Shown here one piece after another: positions 8,435-16,202 of a stretch of 64,000 nt of DNA. Every line of letters starts with the position of its first letter. The first letter of the stretch is position 1. Made by a program: the position numbers and the translations under genes. The stretch spans positions 1,798,001 through 1,862,000 of the forward strand of contig OY970164.1 in the NCBI GenBank assembly GCA_963706555.1, in the 5' to 3' direction. The stretch is from Bog-473 sp963706555 (lineage in GTDB: Bacteria > Actinomycetota > Acidimicrobiia > Acidimicrobiales > RAAP-2). The notes below the pieces were generated by a model that had not been told where the DNA came from, did not search any database, and was given only the letters and a program-made list of their open reading frames with translations.

Positions 8435-9442
8435 ATGACTGACATCGGCGCGCCACAAGCCGGCGATCGCATCACGCTGGCCGGGTCCGACGTCGCTGTC
8501 TCGCCTCTTGGCGTGGGCACCTGGGCCTGGGGCGACAAGGGCACGTGGGGCATGGGCGGCTACGACAGCTCGTACAGCGAAGCGACGATCCGCGAGGCTT
8601 GGGACGCGTGCGTCGAGGCCGGCATCACCCTGTTCGACACGGCCGAGGTGTACGGGGGCGGCGAGAGCGAGCGCATCATCGGCCGCCTGCTGGCCCGCGA
8701 GCCTTCGGTGCGGTCCAAGGTGGCCATCGCCACCAAGTTCATGCCGATGCCGTGGAAACTGGCGGTCACCTCGGCGCTTGTCCGTTCTGCGAAAGCCTCG
8801 CTCGGACGTCTCGGGATCGACGCCATCGACCTCTACCAGATTCACGGTCCGATCTCCCTGCGCTCCCACAGCGCGCTGGCCGATGCCCTGGCAGCCGCCC
8901 ACGCCCAAGGATTGATCAAGGCCATCGGCGTGTCGAACTACTCGGTGAAGGAGACCAGATCGACCGACGCCGCGCTCCGCCAACGGGGACTGCGCCTGGC
9001 CACCAACCAGATCGAGTTCTCGCTCCTCCGGTCGATGCCCGAGAAGGTCGGCCTGCTGGAGTGCTGCCGCGAGCTCGGGGTGATCCCGCTGGCGTATTCA
9101 CCGATCGGCCAAGGCCGATTGACGGGCAAGTTCTCCGTCGACAACCCGCCTCCCAAGGCCCGGGACTTCTCGGCGCATCCGATGGAGGAGGTCGACAAGG
9201 TGGTCGGCGTGCTGCGCCGTATCGGCACAGCACACGGGGAGCGCACGCCGAGCCAGGTCGCCCTGGCCTGGATCATCGCCAAGGGAGCCGTCCCGATTCC
9301 CGGCGCCAAAAGCGCAAAGCAGGCCATCGACAACGCCGGCGCGCTGGGCTGGCGTCTGGACGATGCCGAGCTGGCCGAGCTCGATGCGGTCGCCCTCTAC
9401 GGCACCCGGACCCTCAACCAACGACTCTGGCAACACGGCTGA
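8435..9442 (+). CDS. Aldo/keto reductase
   Basis: The 335-residue protein is an NADPH-dependent (beta/alpha)8-barrel oxidoreductase. The catalytic tetrad is visible: Asp and Tyr in FDTAEVYG, Lys in AIATKFMP, and His in YQIHGP. The C-terminal cofactor segment VPIPGAKSAKQAIDNAGAL is also typical. It resembles the plant-type auxin-induced or YajO/Tas-like branch, but the substrate is not predictable. The start ATG is at 8435, 74 bp after the MoeB-like gene on the same strand; co-transcription is possible. Confidence 0.92.
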   Translation: MTDIGAPQAGDRITLAGSDVAVSPLGVGTWAWGDKGTWGMGGYDSSYSEATIREAWDACVEAGITLFDTAEVYGGGESERIIGRLLAREPSVRSKVAIATKFMPMPWKLAVTSALVRSAKASLGRLGIDAIDLYQIHGPISLRSHSALADALAAAHAQGLIKAIGVSNYSVKETRSTDAALRQRGLRLATNQIEFSLLRSMPEKVGLLECCRELGVIPLAYSPIGQGRLTGKFSVDNPPPKARDFSAHPMEEVDKVVGVLRRIGTAHGERTPSQVALAWIIAKGAVPIPGAKSAKQAIDNAGALGWRLDDAELAELDAVALYGTRTLNQRLWQHG

Positions 9443-9486
9443 GCTGACCTGGTGGCCCGAGAGGGGTCGCTGTACGGTGGACGCGC

Positions 9487-10425
9487 ATGATGACCCTGCA
9501 GGCTGCCGCCTCGCTGCCGCCGTTGCAGGGGGGTCAGCTCCTCTCCACCACCTTCAACGCCATTCCCATTGTGCTGATCGTGGGCGCATTGGCGCTCTAT
9601 CTCCGGGGTGTCCAGCGAGTCAATCGGCTCCGCCCGCGCCATCGGTGGTCCACCCTCAAGACGGCGGCCTTCATCGGCGGACTCCTGGCCACCGCCATTT
9701 CGGTCTTCACCTTCATCGGCGTGTACCAGCAGGAGTTGTTCTGGGACCACATGGTCCAACACCTGCTCCTGATCATGGTGGCCGCGCCCCTCTTCGCCAT
9801 TTCCTCGCCCATCAGGCTGTTGTGGTCGGCCACGACCGGCACGGCGCATACACGCGTCAGTGCGGTGCTGCGCTCGCGTCCCGCCCGTCTCCTCGGGCAC
9901 CCGGCCGTGGCGTTCGTCGCCTACGCCGTGCTGATCCCGATCACCCACTTGACGGTCTGGTACAACTACACGCTCGAGCACCCCGCGGTCGACAACGTCG
10001 AACATCTGCTCTTCCTCTTGTTGGGCTACATGTTCTGGCGACAGATCTTCGGTGACGATCCCAACTGCTACCGGCTCCACCCCGCGTTGAAGTTCGGCTA
10101 CCTCTTCCTGGCCATTCCCATCGACACCTTCACGGGGCTCTCACTGGACCAACAGGTGAAGGAGTTGTTCCCGGCGTACCTCACCTTCCACCGCACGTGG
10201 GGCCCGTCGTTGGTCGACGACCTCCACATCGGCGGCGTCCTCATGTGGGTGGCCGGAGACACCCTGATGTTGTGGCCGATGATCCCGGTCGCCCTGGAAT
10301 GGATGCACCTCGAAGAGCGCAAAGCGGTCCGCATCGATCGCCAGCTCGATGCAGCCGATGAGGCCGAGGAGGCCGAGCTGGCCCGGTTCCTGGCTGATCC
10401 GAGCGATCCGGTCGAGTCGTCGTAG
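9487..10425 (+). CDS. CtaG-type cytochrome c oxidase assembly factor (Caa3_CtaG)
   Basis: The 312-residue integral membrane protein has about seven hydrophobic segments and the family motifs FWDHMVQHLLLIMVAAPLF and MFWRQIFGDD, with conserved His residues suited to copper handling. Members help insert copper in terminal oxidases. The C-terminal tail after WMHLEER is charged (DEAEEAEL) and cytoplasmic in appearance. No oxidase subunit gene lies nearby. A 30-bp tandem repeat follows the stop. Confidence 0.85.
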   Translation: MMTLQAAASLPPLQGGQLLSTTFNAIPIVLIVGALALYLRGVQRVNRLRPRHRWSTLKTAAFIGGLLATAISVFTFIGVYQQELFWDHMVQHLLLIMVAAPLFAISSPIRLLWSATTGTAHTRVSAVLRSRPARLLGHPAVAFVAYAVLIPITHLTVWYNYTLEHPAVDNVEHLLFLLLGYMFWRQIFGDDPNCYRLHPALKFGYLFLAIPIDTFTGLSLDQQVKELFPAYLTFHRTWGPSLVDDLHIGGVLMWVAGDTLMLWPMIPVALEWMHLEERKAVRIDRQLDAADEAEEAELARFLADPSDPVESS

Positions 10426-10435
10426 GACGGCCGCC

Positions 10436-10506
10436 GAGCCGCCAGTCCCCGAGCCGCCAGTCTCCGAGGTGCCGGCCTCCGAGCCGCCAGTCTCCGAGGT
10501 GCCGGC
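10436..10506. repeat. 30-bp tandem repeat after ctaG-like gene
   Basis: GAGCCGCCAGTCTCCGAGGT plus GCCGGC occurs at 10451-10476 and again at 10481-10506, a 30-bp period, with a degenerate half copy before it (10436-10450). It lies between a stop codon and the promoter of the next gene. Confidence 0.85.
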
Positions 10507-10517
10507 TGGGCATCCTC

Positions 10518-10547
10518 TTGACATGTGACTAAATAGTCACCTATTGT
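10518..10547 (+). promoter_or_regulatory. Leaderless promoter with perfect palindromic operator
   Basis: A consensus -35 TTGACA (10518-10523) and a -10 TATTGT (10542-10547) are separated by 18 bp. The spacer is almost filled by the perfect palindrome GTGACTA-AA-TAGTCAC (10525-10540). Transcription start falls about 7 nt after the -10, at or next to the GTG start at 10554, so the mRNA is probably leaderless. A repressor bound here would block RNA polymerase; the obvious candidate is the ArsR-SRPBCC protein itself. Confidence 0.85.
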
Positions 10548-10553
10548 GCCCAC

Positions 10554-11309
10554 GTGGACGATGTCTTCAGGGCCCTCGCCGATCCGACGAGACGAAGCCT
10601 GCTCGACGAGCTCTTCGTCCGGGACGGGCAGACGTTGAGCGAGCTGGAGGGGCGCTTCGAAATGACGCGATTCGGTGTCATGAAGCACCTCAAGCTCCTC
10701 GAGGAGGCAGGGCTGGTGGTGACCCGGCGCAAAGGCCGGGAGAAGCTCCATTTTCTGAACCCCGTCCCGATCAGACTCGTCCACGACCGGTGGGTGAGCA
10801 AGTACGCCGAGCCCTGGGTGGCAGGGCTCAGCGACCTCAAGAAAGGACTGGAGCAACAGATGGAGAAGGTGTTCGAAATCTATATCCGGACCACGCCCGA
10901 GCGACTGTGGGAGGCGATCACCGACCCCGAGATCCGCAAGAAGTACAACTTCGGCGCAGGGGTCACATCGGACTGGAAGGTGGGCTCTCCGTTGCAGATG
11001 GGCGTGCCCGAAGTCGACCTGTTGCTCGGCGCAGGTGAAGTCCTCGAGGTCGACCCACCCCGACGTCTGGTGCACACCATGACCGCGCTGTGGGGTGACG
11101 ATGTGAAGGCCGAAGGCGCCTCCCGGGTGACATGGCAGATAACGCAGGTCGAAGACTCCTGCCAGCTGACCGTCATCCATGATCAGTTACGTGAAGGCGC
11201 CAACGAACAGCTCTACGGCGGCTGGCCCATGATCCTCTCCGGCCTCAAGACGTGGTTGGAGACGGGGGAATTGCTGACGACACCGGGGTCGCTGATGTAC
11301 GGCGGCTGA
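10554..11309 (+). CDS. ArsR winged-helix regulator fused to SRPBCC ligand-binding domain
   Basis: The 251-residue product joins an ArsR-type DNA-binding domain (VFRALADPTRRSLLDEL, FGVMKHLKLLEEAGLV, residues about 1-95) to an SRPBCC domain (EKVFEIYIRTTPERLWEAITDPE to the C-terminal helix GWPMILSGLKTWLETGE, residues about 105-240). It is the single-chain version of the separate ArsR and SRPBCC proteins at 4.3-5.1 kb, and suggests a one-component sensor in which SRPBCC binds the ligand. The GTG start lies just downstream of a strong promoter with a palindromic operator. Ligand and regulon are unknown. Confidence 0.9.
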   Translation: MDDVFRALADPTRRSLLDELFVRDGQTLSELEGRFEMTRFGVMKHLKLLEEAGLVVTRRKGREKLHFLNPVPIRLVHDRWVSKYAEPWVAGLSDLKKGLEQQMEKVFEIYIRTTPERLWEAITDPEIRKKYNFGAGVTSDWKVGSPLQMGVPEVDLLLGAGEVLEVDPPRRLVHTMTALWGDDVKAEGASRVTWQITQVEDSCQLTVIHDQLREGANEQLYGGWPMILSGLKTWLETGELLTTPGSLMYGG

Positions 11310-11315
11310 TGTGGC

Positions 11316-11362
11316 GACCGCCCTCGTGTGGTCACCAGCTTCTCGACCACACGAGGGCGGTC
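11316..11362. terminator. Perfect 18-bp stem-loop between convergent genes
   Basis: GACCGCCCTCGTGTGGTC (11316-11333) and GACCACACGAGGGCGGTC (11345-11362) are exact inverted complements around an 11-nt loop. The element starts 7 bp after the ArsR-SRPBCC stop, and the convergent VKOR gene ends at 11406. There is no T-run, as is common for actinobacterial terminators. A bidirectional transcription terminator is the simplest reading. Confidence 0.8.
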
Positions 11363-11405
11363 AGCCCTCCAGGACTGTCGCGCCGCCCCTCAGGGACAAG
11401 CTTCC

Positions 11406-11927
11406 TCAAGGGGCGTGCACGGGGTCCAGCTCGTCCGCGTCATCCGCGTCGTCGGCAAACTCAGGGCGGCCGGCCTCGTTTGCAATGCGCAGTGTGGCGA
11501 GGACGGTCGAAATGAAGACCACGAACGTCAGCAGATGCACGGCCGTACACCACAAGCAGATGGCGTCGATCCTGAAGAGCTCCGTGGCGAGCAGGTAGAC
11601 GACCGTACCCAGCCCGACGACTGACCACGCCACCCTGGCTCCGCGGATGAGGTGACTTGTCCGCCTCCACATGGCGGGCAGTTGGAGCACCAGCATCACG
11701 GTGAAGAAGACCAGGCCCAGAACGGCGACGGGCACTCCGACCACCATCGAGTAGACGCTGGTGGTCACGGCCAGGCAGTTGACGATGCCCTTGTCGGAGC
11801 ACACGAGATTGCTCGAGCCGGTGTAGTGCTCATACGTCAGGTAGCCCGCGACCCCGAGGCCGGCGAGGCTGGCGGCTGTGCCCACCAGCCCCGCCCAGCG
11901 TGGAGCGCGGTACTGCGGCTCATCCAT
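11406..11927 (-). CDS. Vitamin K epoxide reductase (VKOR) family membrane protein
   Basis: The 173-residue protein has four to five transmembrane segments and the VKOR cysteines: the loop pair in LVCSDKGIVNC, the conserved Ser/Thr region after it, and the redox CLWC motif in the fourth helix. It should reoxidise a thioredoxin-like partner and pass electrons to a quinone, the actinobacterial counterpart of DsbB. Its ATG lies inside the end of the upstream gene (8-bp overlap), which encodes a membrane-anchored protein with a CPVC motif, the likely partner. The C-terminus is acidic (DDADDADELD). Confidence 0.93.
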   Translation of the reverse strand: MDEPQYRAPRWAGLVGTAASLAGLGVAGYLTYEHYTGSSNLVCSDKGIVNCLAVTTSVYSMVVGVPVAVLGLVFFTVMLVLQLPAMWRRTSHLIRGARVAWSVVGLGTVVYLLATELFRIDAICLWCTAVHLLTFVVFISTVLATLRIANEAGRPEFADDADDADELDPVHAP

Positions 11928-12891
11928 GGCTGACGGCGTTGCAGACCGCTGCCGGCTCGTCGTTGCTCAGCGTGCTGCAGATGGTCTGAATGAGCACCTT
12001 GGCCGACGCGTCGATATCGGCCCCGATCACCGTGGAATTGTTCCCGATGTCCTTGGCGATATCCGCGAACGACACACCTTCGAGCACCGTCGGGTCGTAC
12101 TGCGCGTTGCTGAGCTCCATTTTGCCGCCGAAGTCGATCCATGGGAACGACTGGTCCGTATGGGACGCCCAGAGCTTCTGTTGGGCTGCGGTCGGCTTCT
12201 GGAGGGACACGTAGTAGTTCCCGTCAGGCTGGTTGGTCGTCGTTTCCACCGGGGTGAACGAGAAGTAGGGGCTCGCGTACGTCGAGTTGTAGAACGTCAA
12301 CGTGGGAATGTCCCCGTCCCGCACCGCCGAGTGGATCTCGCCGGGCTGACGGCTGAAGGTGCCGAATTTGGACAGTGCCACATACATGGCCCACCGCTCG
12401 GTCGCGCAGACCGGGCAGAACTCGGCGCCGATGTAGAGCAGATCCGGCTTTCCGTCTGTAGTAAGCGGGGCGTCGCTGATCGGTGCCGGAGCCGCCACAA
12501 TTCCGCTGGTCGGCGCGTTCGCCAGACTGCTCAGCGGGACCGATGCCAGTCTGCTCGTGATGGCGGCCGCGATCGGCGTGCCGCCGGCGGGCGATGTTTC
12601 GGAGGCACCGGTGGATCCGCCACCGCCACCTCCTCCCGCCCAGACGGCGACGAGCACGGCGACGACGATCACGGCCATGACGATGGATCCGAGCCCGAGG
12701 AGACGGTTCCTCCGCCGGCGAGATGCCAGCGCGGCGGCTCTTTCTTTGGCGGCCTGTCGGTTTGCGAATTTCTGACGGTTGTCGCCCGGTTTGCTCGCCG
12801 GACGGGTGTTCTCCGGCGGGCTGCCGGCGAGGGGCATGGGCGAATGGGGTGCGTTGGTGCGTCCGCGTGGACGCGAAGCGTCTTTCGACAT
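11920..12891 (-). CDS. Membrane-anchored thioredoxin-like protein (DUF929-like)
   Basis: The 323-residue product has a basic cytoplasmic N-terminus, one transmembrane helix (LGLGSIVMAVIVVAVLVAVW), a poly-Gly linker, and an extracytoplasmic domain with YIGAEFCPVCATERW, a CxxC redox motif in a thioredoxin-like setting. This matches the DUF929 family found with VKOR proteins. I used the ATG at 12891 (MSKDASRPRG); an upstream in-frame start at 12936 exists. It overlaps the VKOR gene by 8 bp, so translation is coupled. Together they probably form a periplasm-side disulfide-forming pair. Confidence 0.82.
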   Translation of the reverse strand: MSKDASRPRGRTNAPHSPMPLAGSPPENTRPASKPGDNRQKFANRQAAKERAAALASRRRRNRLLGLGSIVMAVIVVAVLVAVWAGGGGGGGSTGASETSPAGGTPIAAAITSRLASVPLSSLANAPTSGIVAAPAPISDAPLTTDGKPDLLYIGAEFCPVCATERWAMYVALSKFGTFSRQPGEIHSAVRDGDIPTLTFYNSTYASPYFSFTPVETTTNQPDGNYYVSLQKPTAAQQKLWASHTDQSFPWIDFGGKMELSNAQYDPTVLEGVSFADIAKDIGNNSTVIGADIDASAKVLIQTICSTLSNDEPAAVCNAVSHG

Positions 12892-12999
12892 GAGAGTTCT
12901 CCATGGTTGGTCAGCGGGCGCGATTGCGCGCCGCAAAAGGGTGAGGTGTGCGAGGACGGCGACCGCGACGGCGCGGTCCTCACGGGCAGGCGCGGCTGC

Positions 13000-13365
13000 T
13001 CAGGCAGCCTGAAGTGCGTGTGTGGAGAACTGCGGGGGATGGAACAACGACGAGGCGACGCCGCGAGGAAGCCTGTGGGCGAGCGTACGGATGCGGCGCG
13101 CCCAGCCTCCGCCCGAGGCCCGGAGGAGGACGCCCACGATTCCCGCTAAGGCGGCGATGGTGAGGACGGGAGTGGGCGCAGCCGGCGCGCCCTTGGTACA
13201 GGTGGTGCCGATGCACCCCGAAGGGAACGTGGGCGGACCCACGCGCGCGATCGCCGTCTGACCGGGGGCGGCATAGGTGCCTGTCAGGAGGGCTTGCGGC
13301 ATGAAGCCTCCGAGCACGATGGCGGCCAGCACGACCACTGTCGAAAGGCGCGCACGGAGCGACAT
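13000..13365 (-). CDS. Small membrane protein, unknown
   Basis: The 121-residue product has an N-terminal signal-like hydrophobic segment (LSTVVVLAAIVLGGFM), a short exported region with CIGTTC (possible disulfide) and a second hydrophobic segment (LTIAALAGIVGVLL). It lies 108 bp upstream of the thioredoxin-like gene on the same strand, so it may belong to that disulfide operon. I recognise no family. Confidence 0.5.
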   Translation of the reverse strand: MSLRARLSTVVVLAAIVLGGFMPQALLTGTYAAPGQTAIARVGPPTFPSGCIGTTCTKGAPAAPTPVLTIAALAGIVGVLLRASGGGWARRIRTLAHRLPRGVASSLFHPPQFSTHALQAA

Positions 13366-13421
13366 GGGGGCAATTCTATGAGGGCAGTAGCCGAATGGGG
13401 CGTCGGCCTCGCAGGTCCGCA

Positions 13422-13456
13422 GACCTCGCTTTCTGGCCGATCACGAGGTCTTGACC
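13422..13456 (+). promoter_or_regulatory. Inverted repeat beside a -35-like box upstream of the mutase gene
   Basis: GACCTCG (13422-13428) and CGAGGTC (13444-13450) form a 7-bp inverted repeat, immediately followed by TTGACC (13451-13456), a possible -35. The best -10 (TAGGCT, 13477-13482) is 20 bp further on, longer than ideal, so promoter assignment is weak. Confidence 0.3.
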
Positions 13457-13489
13457 CTCCTCCTTTCGTGGTCTCGTAGGCTCATAGGT

Positions 13490-15088
13490 GTGACGCCCCA
13501 AATGAAGGACAGCCAAGAGCATCGGACGGATTCGGGAATTGAGATCCGGCCGGTCTACCGAGCGGAGAATCTCGCCGGTTGGGATCCCGAGACGAAGCTG
13601 GGCGAGCCCGGATCCTTTCCCTACACGCGTGGCGTGCACGCCGAGATGTACCGCTCGAAGCTCTGGACGATGCGCCAGTACGCCGGATTCGGTTCGGCCG
13701 AATCGACCAACGAGCGCTTCAAGTTCCTCCTCGACGCCGGCCAGACCGGACTTTCGTGTGCCTTCGACCTTCCCACCCAGATGGGCTACGACTCGGACCA
13801 CCCCCGGGCCGAGGGTGAGGTGGGCAAGGTGGGTGTGGCCATCGACTCGCTGGCCGACATGCGGCTCCTCATGGCTGACCTGCCGATGGACAAGGTCACC
13901 ACGTCGATGACCATCAACGCCACGGGCGCCATCCTGCTGCTCCTCTACGAATTGGTGGCGGAGGAACAAGGCGTCCCGGGCGAGAAAATTCGCGGCACCA
14001 TACAGAACGACATCCTCAAGGAGTACATCGCACGGGGGACGTACATCTACCCACCCCGGCCCTCGATGCGGCTGATTGTCGACACCTTCTCGTACTGTGC
14101 CGCCAACTTGCCGAATTGGAACACCATCTCCATCTCCGGCTACCACATCCGCGAGGCCGGATCGACTGCGGTGCAGGAGATCGCCTTCACGTTGGCCAAC
14201 GGCATCGCGTACGTGGATGCAGCGATCGCGGCCGGCATGGACATCGACGCGTTCGCCCCGCGGCTCTCGTTCTTCTGGAACGCGCACAACAACCTCTTCG
14301 AGGAGGTGGCGAAGTACAGGGCCGCTCGCCGCATGTGGGCACACATCATGACGGAACGCTTCGGCGCAAAGGACCCGCGCAGCAAGATGCTGCGCTTCCA
14401 CACCCAGACCGGCGGTTCGACATTGACGGCGCAGCAGCCAGAGAACAACATCGTGCGCGTCACCCTCCAGTCCCTGGCCGCCGCCATGGGCGGCACGCAG
14501 AGCCTGCACACCAACGGCTTCGATGAGGCGCTCGGCCTCCCGACGACGCGCGCCGCGAAAATTGCCTTGCGCACCCAGCAGATCGTGGGCTTCGAATCAG
14601 GGGTCGCCGACACCGTCGATCCTTTTGCCGGCTCCTACTTCGTCGAGTCGCTCACCGACGAAGTCGAGAAGGCGGCCAATGAGTATCTCGAGCGTATCGA
14701 CGCGTTGGGGGGCGCCGTGGCGGCCATTGAGGCCCGCTTCATGCAGGATGAGATCGAAAGCGCCGCCTACAGTTTTGCCAAGGCGGTCGACAGCGGAGAG
14801 AAGGTCGTCGTCGGGGTGAACCGCTTCACCGATGCGGAAAGTGAGCCGGCCGAGGTCTTCCCTATCGACGTCACCCTCCAACAGACGCAGATCGACCGCA
14901 CGAAATCGGTGCGCGCCACACGCGACCAAGCAGCAGTCGACGCCGCGCTGTCAGATGTGGCGGTCACAGCGAGAGGTGACGGGAACCTCCTCGTGCCGAT
15001 GAAGGCCGCCCTTTCCGTCATGGCGACACTGGGCGAGGTGGCTGACGTCCTGCGCGGAGAATTCGGGGTCTATTCACCAGGTGGCTGA
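13490..15088 (+). CDS. Methylmalonyl-CoA mutase large-subunit catalytic domain (no B12 domain)
   Basis: The protein (about 532 residues) is the TIM-barrel catalytic part of an acyl-CoA mutase that rearranges methylmalonyl-CoA and succinyl-CoA. It ends near residue 532 without the DxHxxG B12-binding domain, so a separate small subunit encoded elsewhere must be needed. Substrate-pocket residues look methylmalonyl-type: Tyr in RQYAGFG and Arg in YIARGTYIYPP, where isobutyryl-CoA mutases have Phe and Gln. GTG 13490 or ATG 13502 are both possible starts. The stop overlaps the next gene by eight bases. The adenosyltransferase at 3.6 kb could supply its cofactor. Confidence 0.9.
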   Translation: MTPQMKDSQEHRTDSGIEIRPVYRAENLAGWDPETKLGEPGSFPYTRGVHAEMYRSKLWTMRQYAGFGSAESTNERFKFLLDAGQTGLSCAFDLPTQMGYDSDHPRAEGEVGKVGVAIDSLADMRLLMADLPMDKVTTSMTINATGAILLLLYELVAEEQGVPGEKIRGTIQNDILKEYIARGTYIYPPRPSMRLIVDTFSYCAANLPNWNTISISGYHIREAGSTAVQEIAFTLANGIAYVDAAIAAGMDIDAFAPRLSFFWNAHNNLFEEVAKYRAARRMWAHIMTERFGAKDPRSKMLRFHTQTGGSTLTAQQPENNIVRVTLQSLAAAMGGTQSLHTNGFDEALGLPTTRAAKIALRTQQIVGFESGVADTVDPFAGSYFVESLTDEVEKAANEYLERIDALGGAVAAIEARFMQDEIESAAYSFAKAVDSGEKVVVGVNRFTDAESEPAEVFPIDVTLQQTQIDRTKSVRATRDQAAVDAALSDVAVTARGDGNLLVPMKAALSVMATLGEVADVLRGEFGVYSPGG

Positions 15089-15740
15089 TCCACCGGACCT
15101 CACTCCGTACTGGCCTCTTTTCGGCCTCGTGGTTCGCACGCCGCGCCTCGAGGTGCGGGTGCCTAGGGACGACGATTTCGTTGGACTCATCGCATTGATC
15201 GACGAAGGGATCCACGATCCTGCGACAATGCCGTTCCTTCAGAATTTCACCGACACCCCACCGCCGCGCCGGGGACGCGACTCCCTGCAATTCTGGTGGC
15301 GCAAGCGTGCCGAGTGGTCGCCGGGCAACTGGTCCTACAACGGAGCGGTCTTCGTCAACGGCTGCGTGGCCGGCGTCCAGGCCATGGATGCCCACAACTT
15401 CGCATCTTTGCGCTCGGTCGAGACGGGTTCGTGGCTCGGTCGTGCCTTTCAGGGTCAGGGACTGGGCAAAGAGATGCGCCAAGCGGTTTTGCACCTGGCC
15501 TTCGAGGGTCTCGGCGCCGAGGAGGCCCACAGTGGTGCGTTCCATGACAACGTCCCCTCTCTCGCCACCTCCCATTCCGTCGGCTACGTGGAGAACGGCG
15601 AGGCTCTGGCTTTGCGGCGTGGTGTCCCCGACCGGATCAAAAGAGTCCGCATGGACCGGGCCACGTGGATGGCACGCCGTCGCGACGACATCGAGATCAT
15701 CGGGCTCGACGCCTGCCTCGACATGTTCATCGCCTCGTGA
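15081..15740 (+). CDS. GNAT-family N-acetyltransferase
   Basis: The 219-residue product has the RimJ/RimL-like GNAT layout: TPRLEVRVPRDDDF at the start, the acetyl-CoA loop GRAFQGQGLGKEMRQAVL, and the following ALRRGVPDRIKRVRM tail. The acceptor is unknown; such proteins modify ribosomal proteins or small amines. Its GTG start overlaps the mutase stop by eight bases, so it is co-translated with that gene, though no functional link is obvious. Confidence 0.88.
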   Translation: MADPPDLTPYWPLFGLVVRTPRLEVRVPRDDDFVGLIALIDEGIHDPATMPFLQNFTDTPPPRRGRDSLQFWWRKRAEWSPGNWSYNGAVFVNGCVAGVQAMDAHNFASLRSVETGSWLGRAFQGQGLGKEMRQAVLHLAFEGLGAEEAHSGAFHDNVPSLATSHSVGYVENGEALALRRGVPDRIKRVRMDRATWMARRRDDIEIIGLDACLDMFIAS

Positions 15741-15775
15741 GCGAAGTCGCCGGACGTTCTCCTCACGGACCTGAG

Positions 15776-15843
15776 AATTGACCGGCCTGACGTAGCGACG
15801 GGCCTGACCAATTGACCGGCCTGACGAATCGACGGGCCTGACG
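15776..15843. repeat. 34-bp tandem repeat after the GNAT gene
   Basis: Two copies of a 34-bp unit (15776-15809, 15810-15843) beginning AATTGACCGGCCTGACG differ at only a few bases, and degenerate pieces continue to about 15870. The array lies between the convergent GNAT and ABM genes. Confidence 0.85.
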
Positions 15844-15871
15844 GACCTGACCGGTCCGGGCCTGGCTCTGC

Positions 15872-16168
15872 CTAGGCCGTGGTGACGGTCTCGAAGTGCT
15901 CGACCACAGGGAAGGGGTCGTAGAAGTGGTGGAGCAGCGCCCGCCATTCGCCGTACGCGTCCGAGTTGCGGAATCCCTCGGTGTGCGCTTCGAGCGACTC
16001 CCACTGGACCAGGAGGAGGAACGAGCTGGGTTGCTCGATGCAGCGTTCGACGCGCAGGGAGAGGAAGCCAGGGGCCGAGGCGATGATCGACTTGGCTCGT
16101 TCCATGGTCTCCATGAATTCGGCTTCTTGCCCGGGGATGACCGGGAGGATCGCGTGTTCGGTGATCAT
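15872..16168 (-). CDS. Antibiotic-biosynthesis-monooxygenase (ABM) domain protein
   Basis: The 98-residue protein has the complete ABM pattern: ITEHAILPVIPGQEAEFMETM, then APGFLSLRVERCIEQP, SFLLLVQWESLEAHTEGFRNS and a C-terminal FYDPFPVVEHFE. Relatives are dimeric cofactor-free monooxygenases or heme/quinol binders; substrate unknown. It follows the M20 gene, and its ATG (16168) is the last of three identical start contexts made by a 17-bp tandem repeat. Confidence 0.88.
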   Translation of the reverse strand: MITEHAILPVIPGQEAEFMETMERAKSIIASAPGFLSLRVERCIEQPSSFLLLVQWESLEAHTEGFRNSDAYGEWRALLHHFYDPFPVVEHFETVTTA

Positions 16169-16202
16169 GGTCGTCCGGTGATCATGGTCGTCCGGTGATC
16201 AT
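16161..16202 (-). repeat. 17-bp tandem repeat creating chained ATGA stop/start overlaps
   Basis: Read on the minus strand, ATGATCACCG occurs at 16202, 16185 and 16168. The first ATG overlaps the M20 stop (ATGA). It opens a six-codon frame ending in a TGA that overlaps the second ATG; the second does the same into the third, which is the ABM gene start. The unit is 17 bp, so each copy changes frame. All of this is visible directly; translational relay is inference. Confidence 0.85.
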
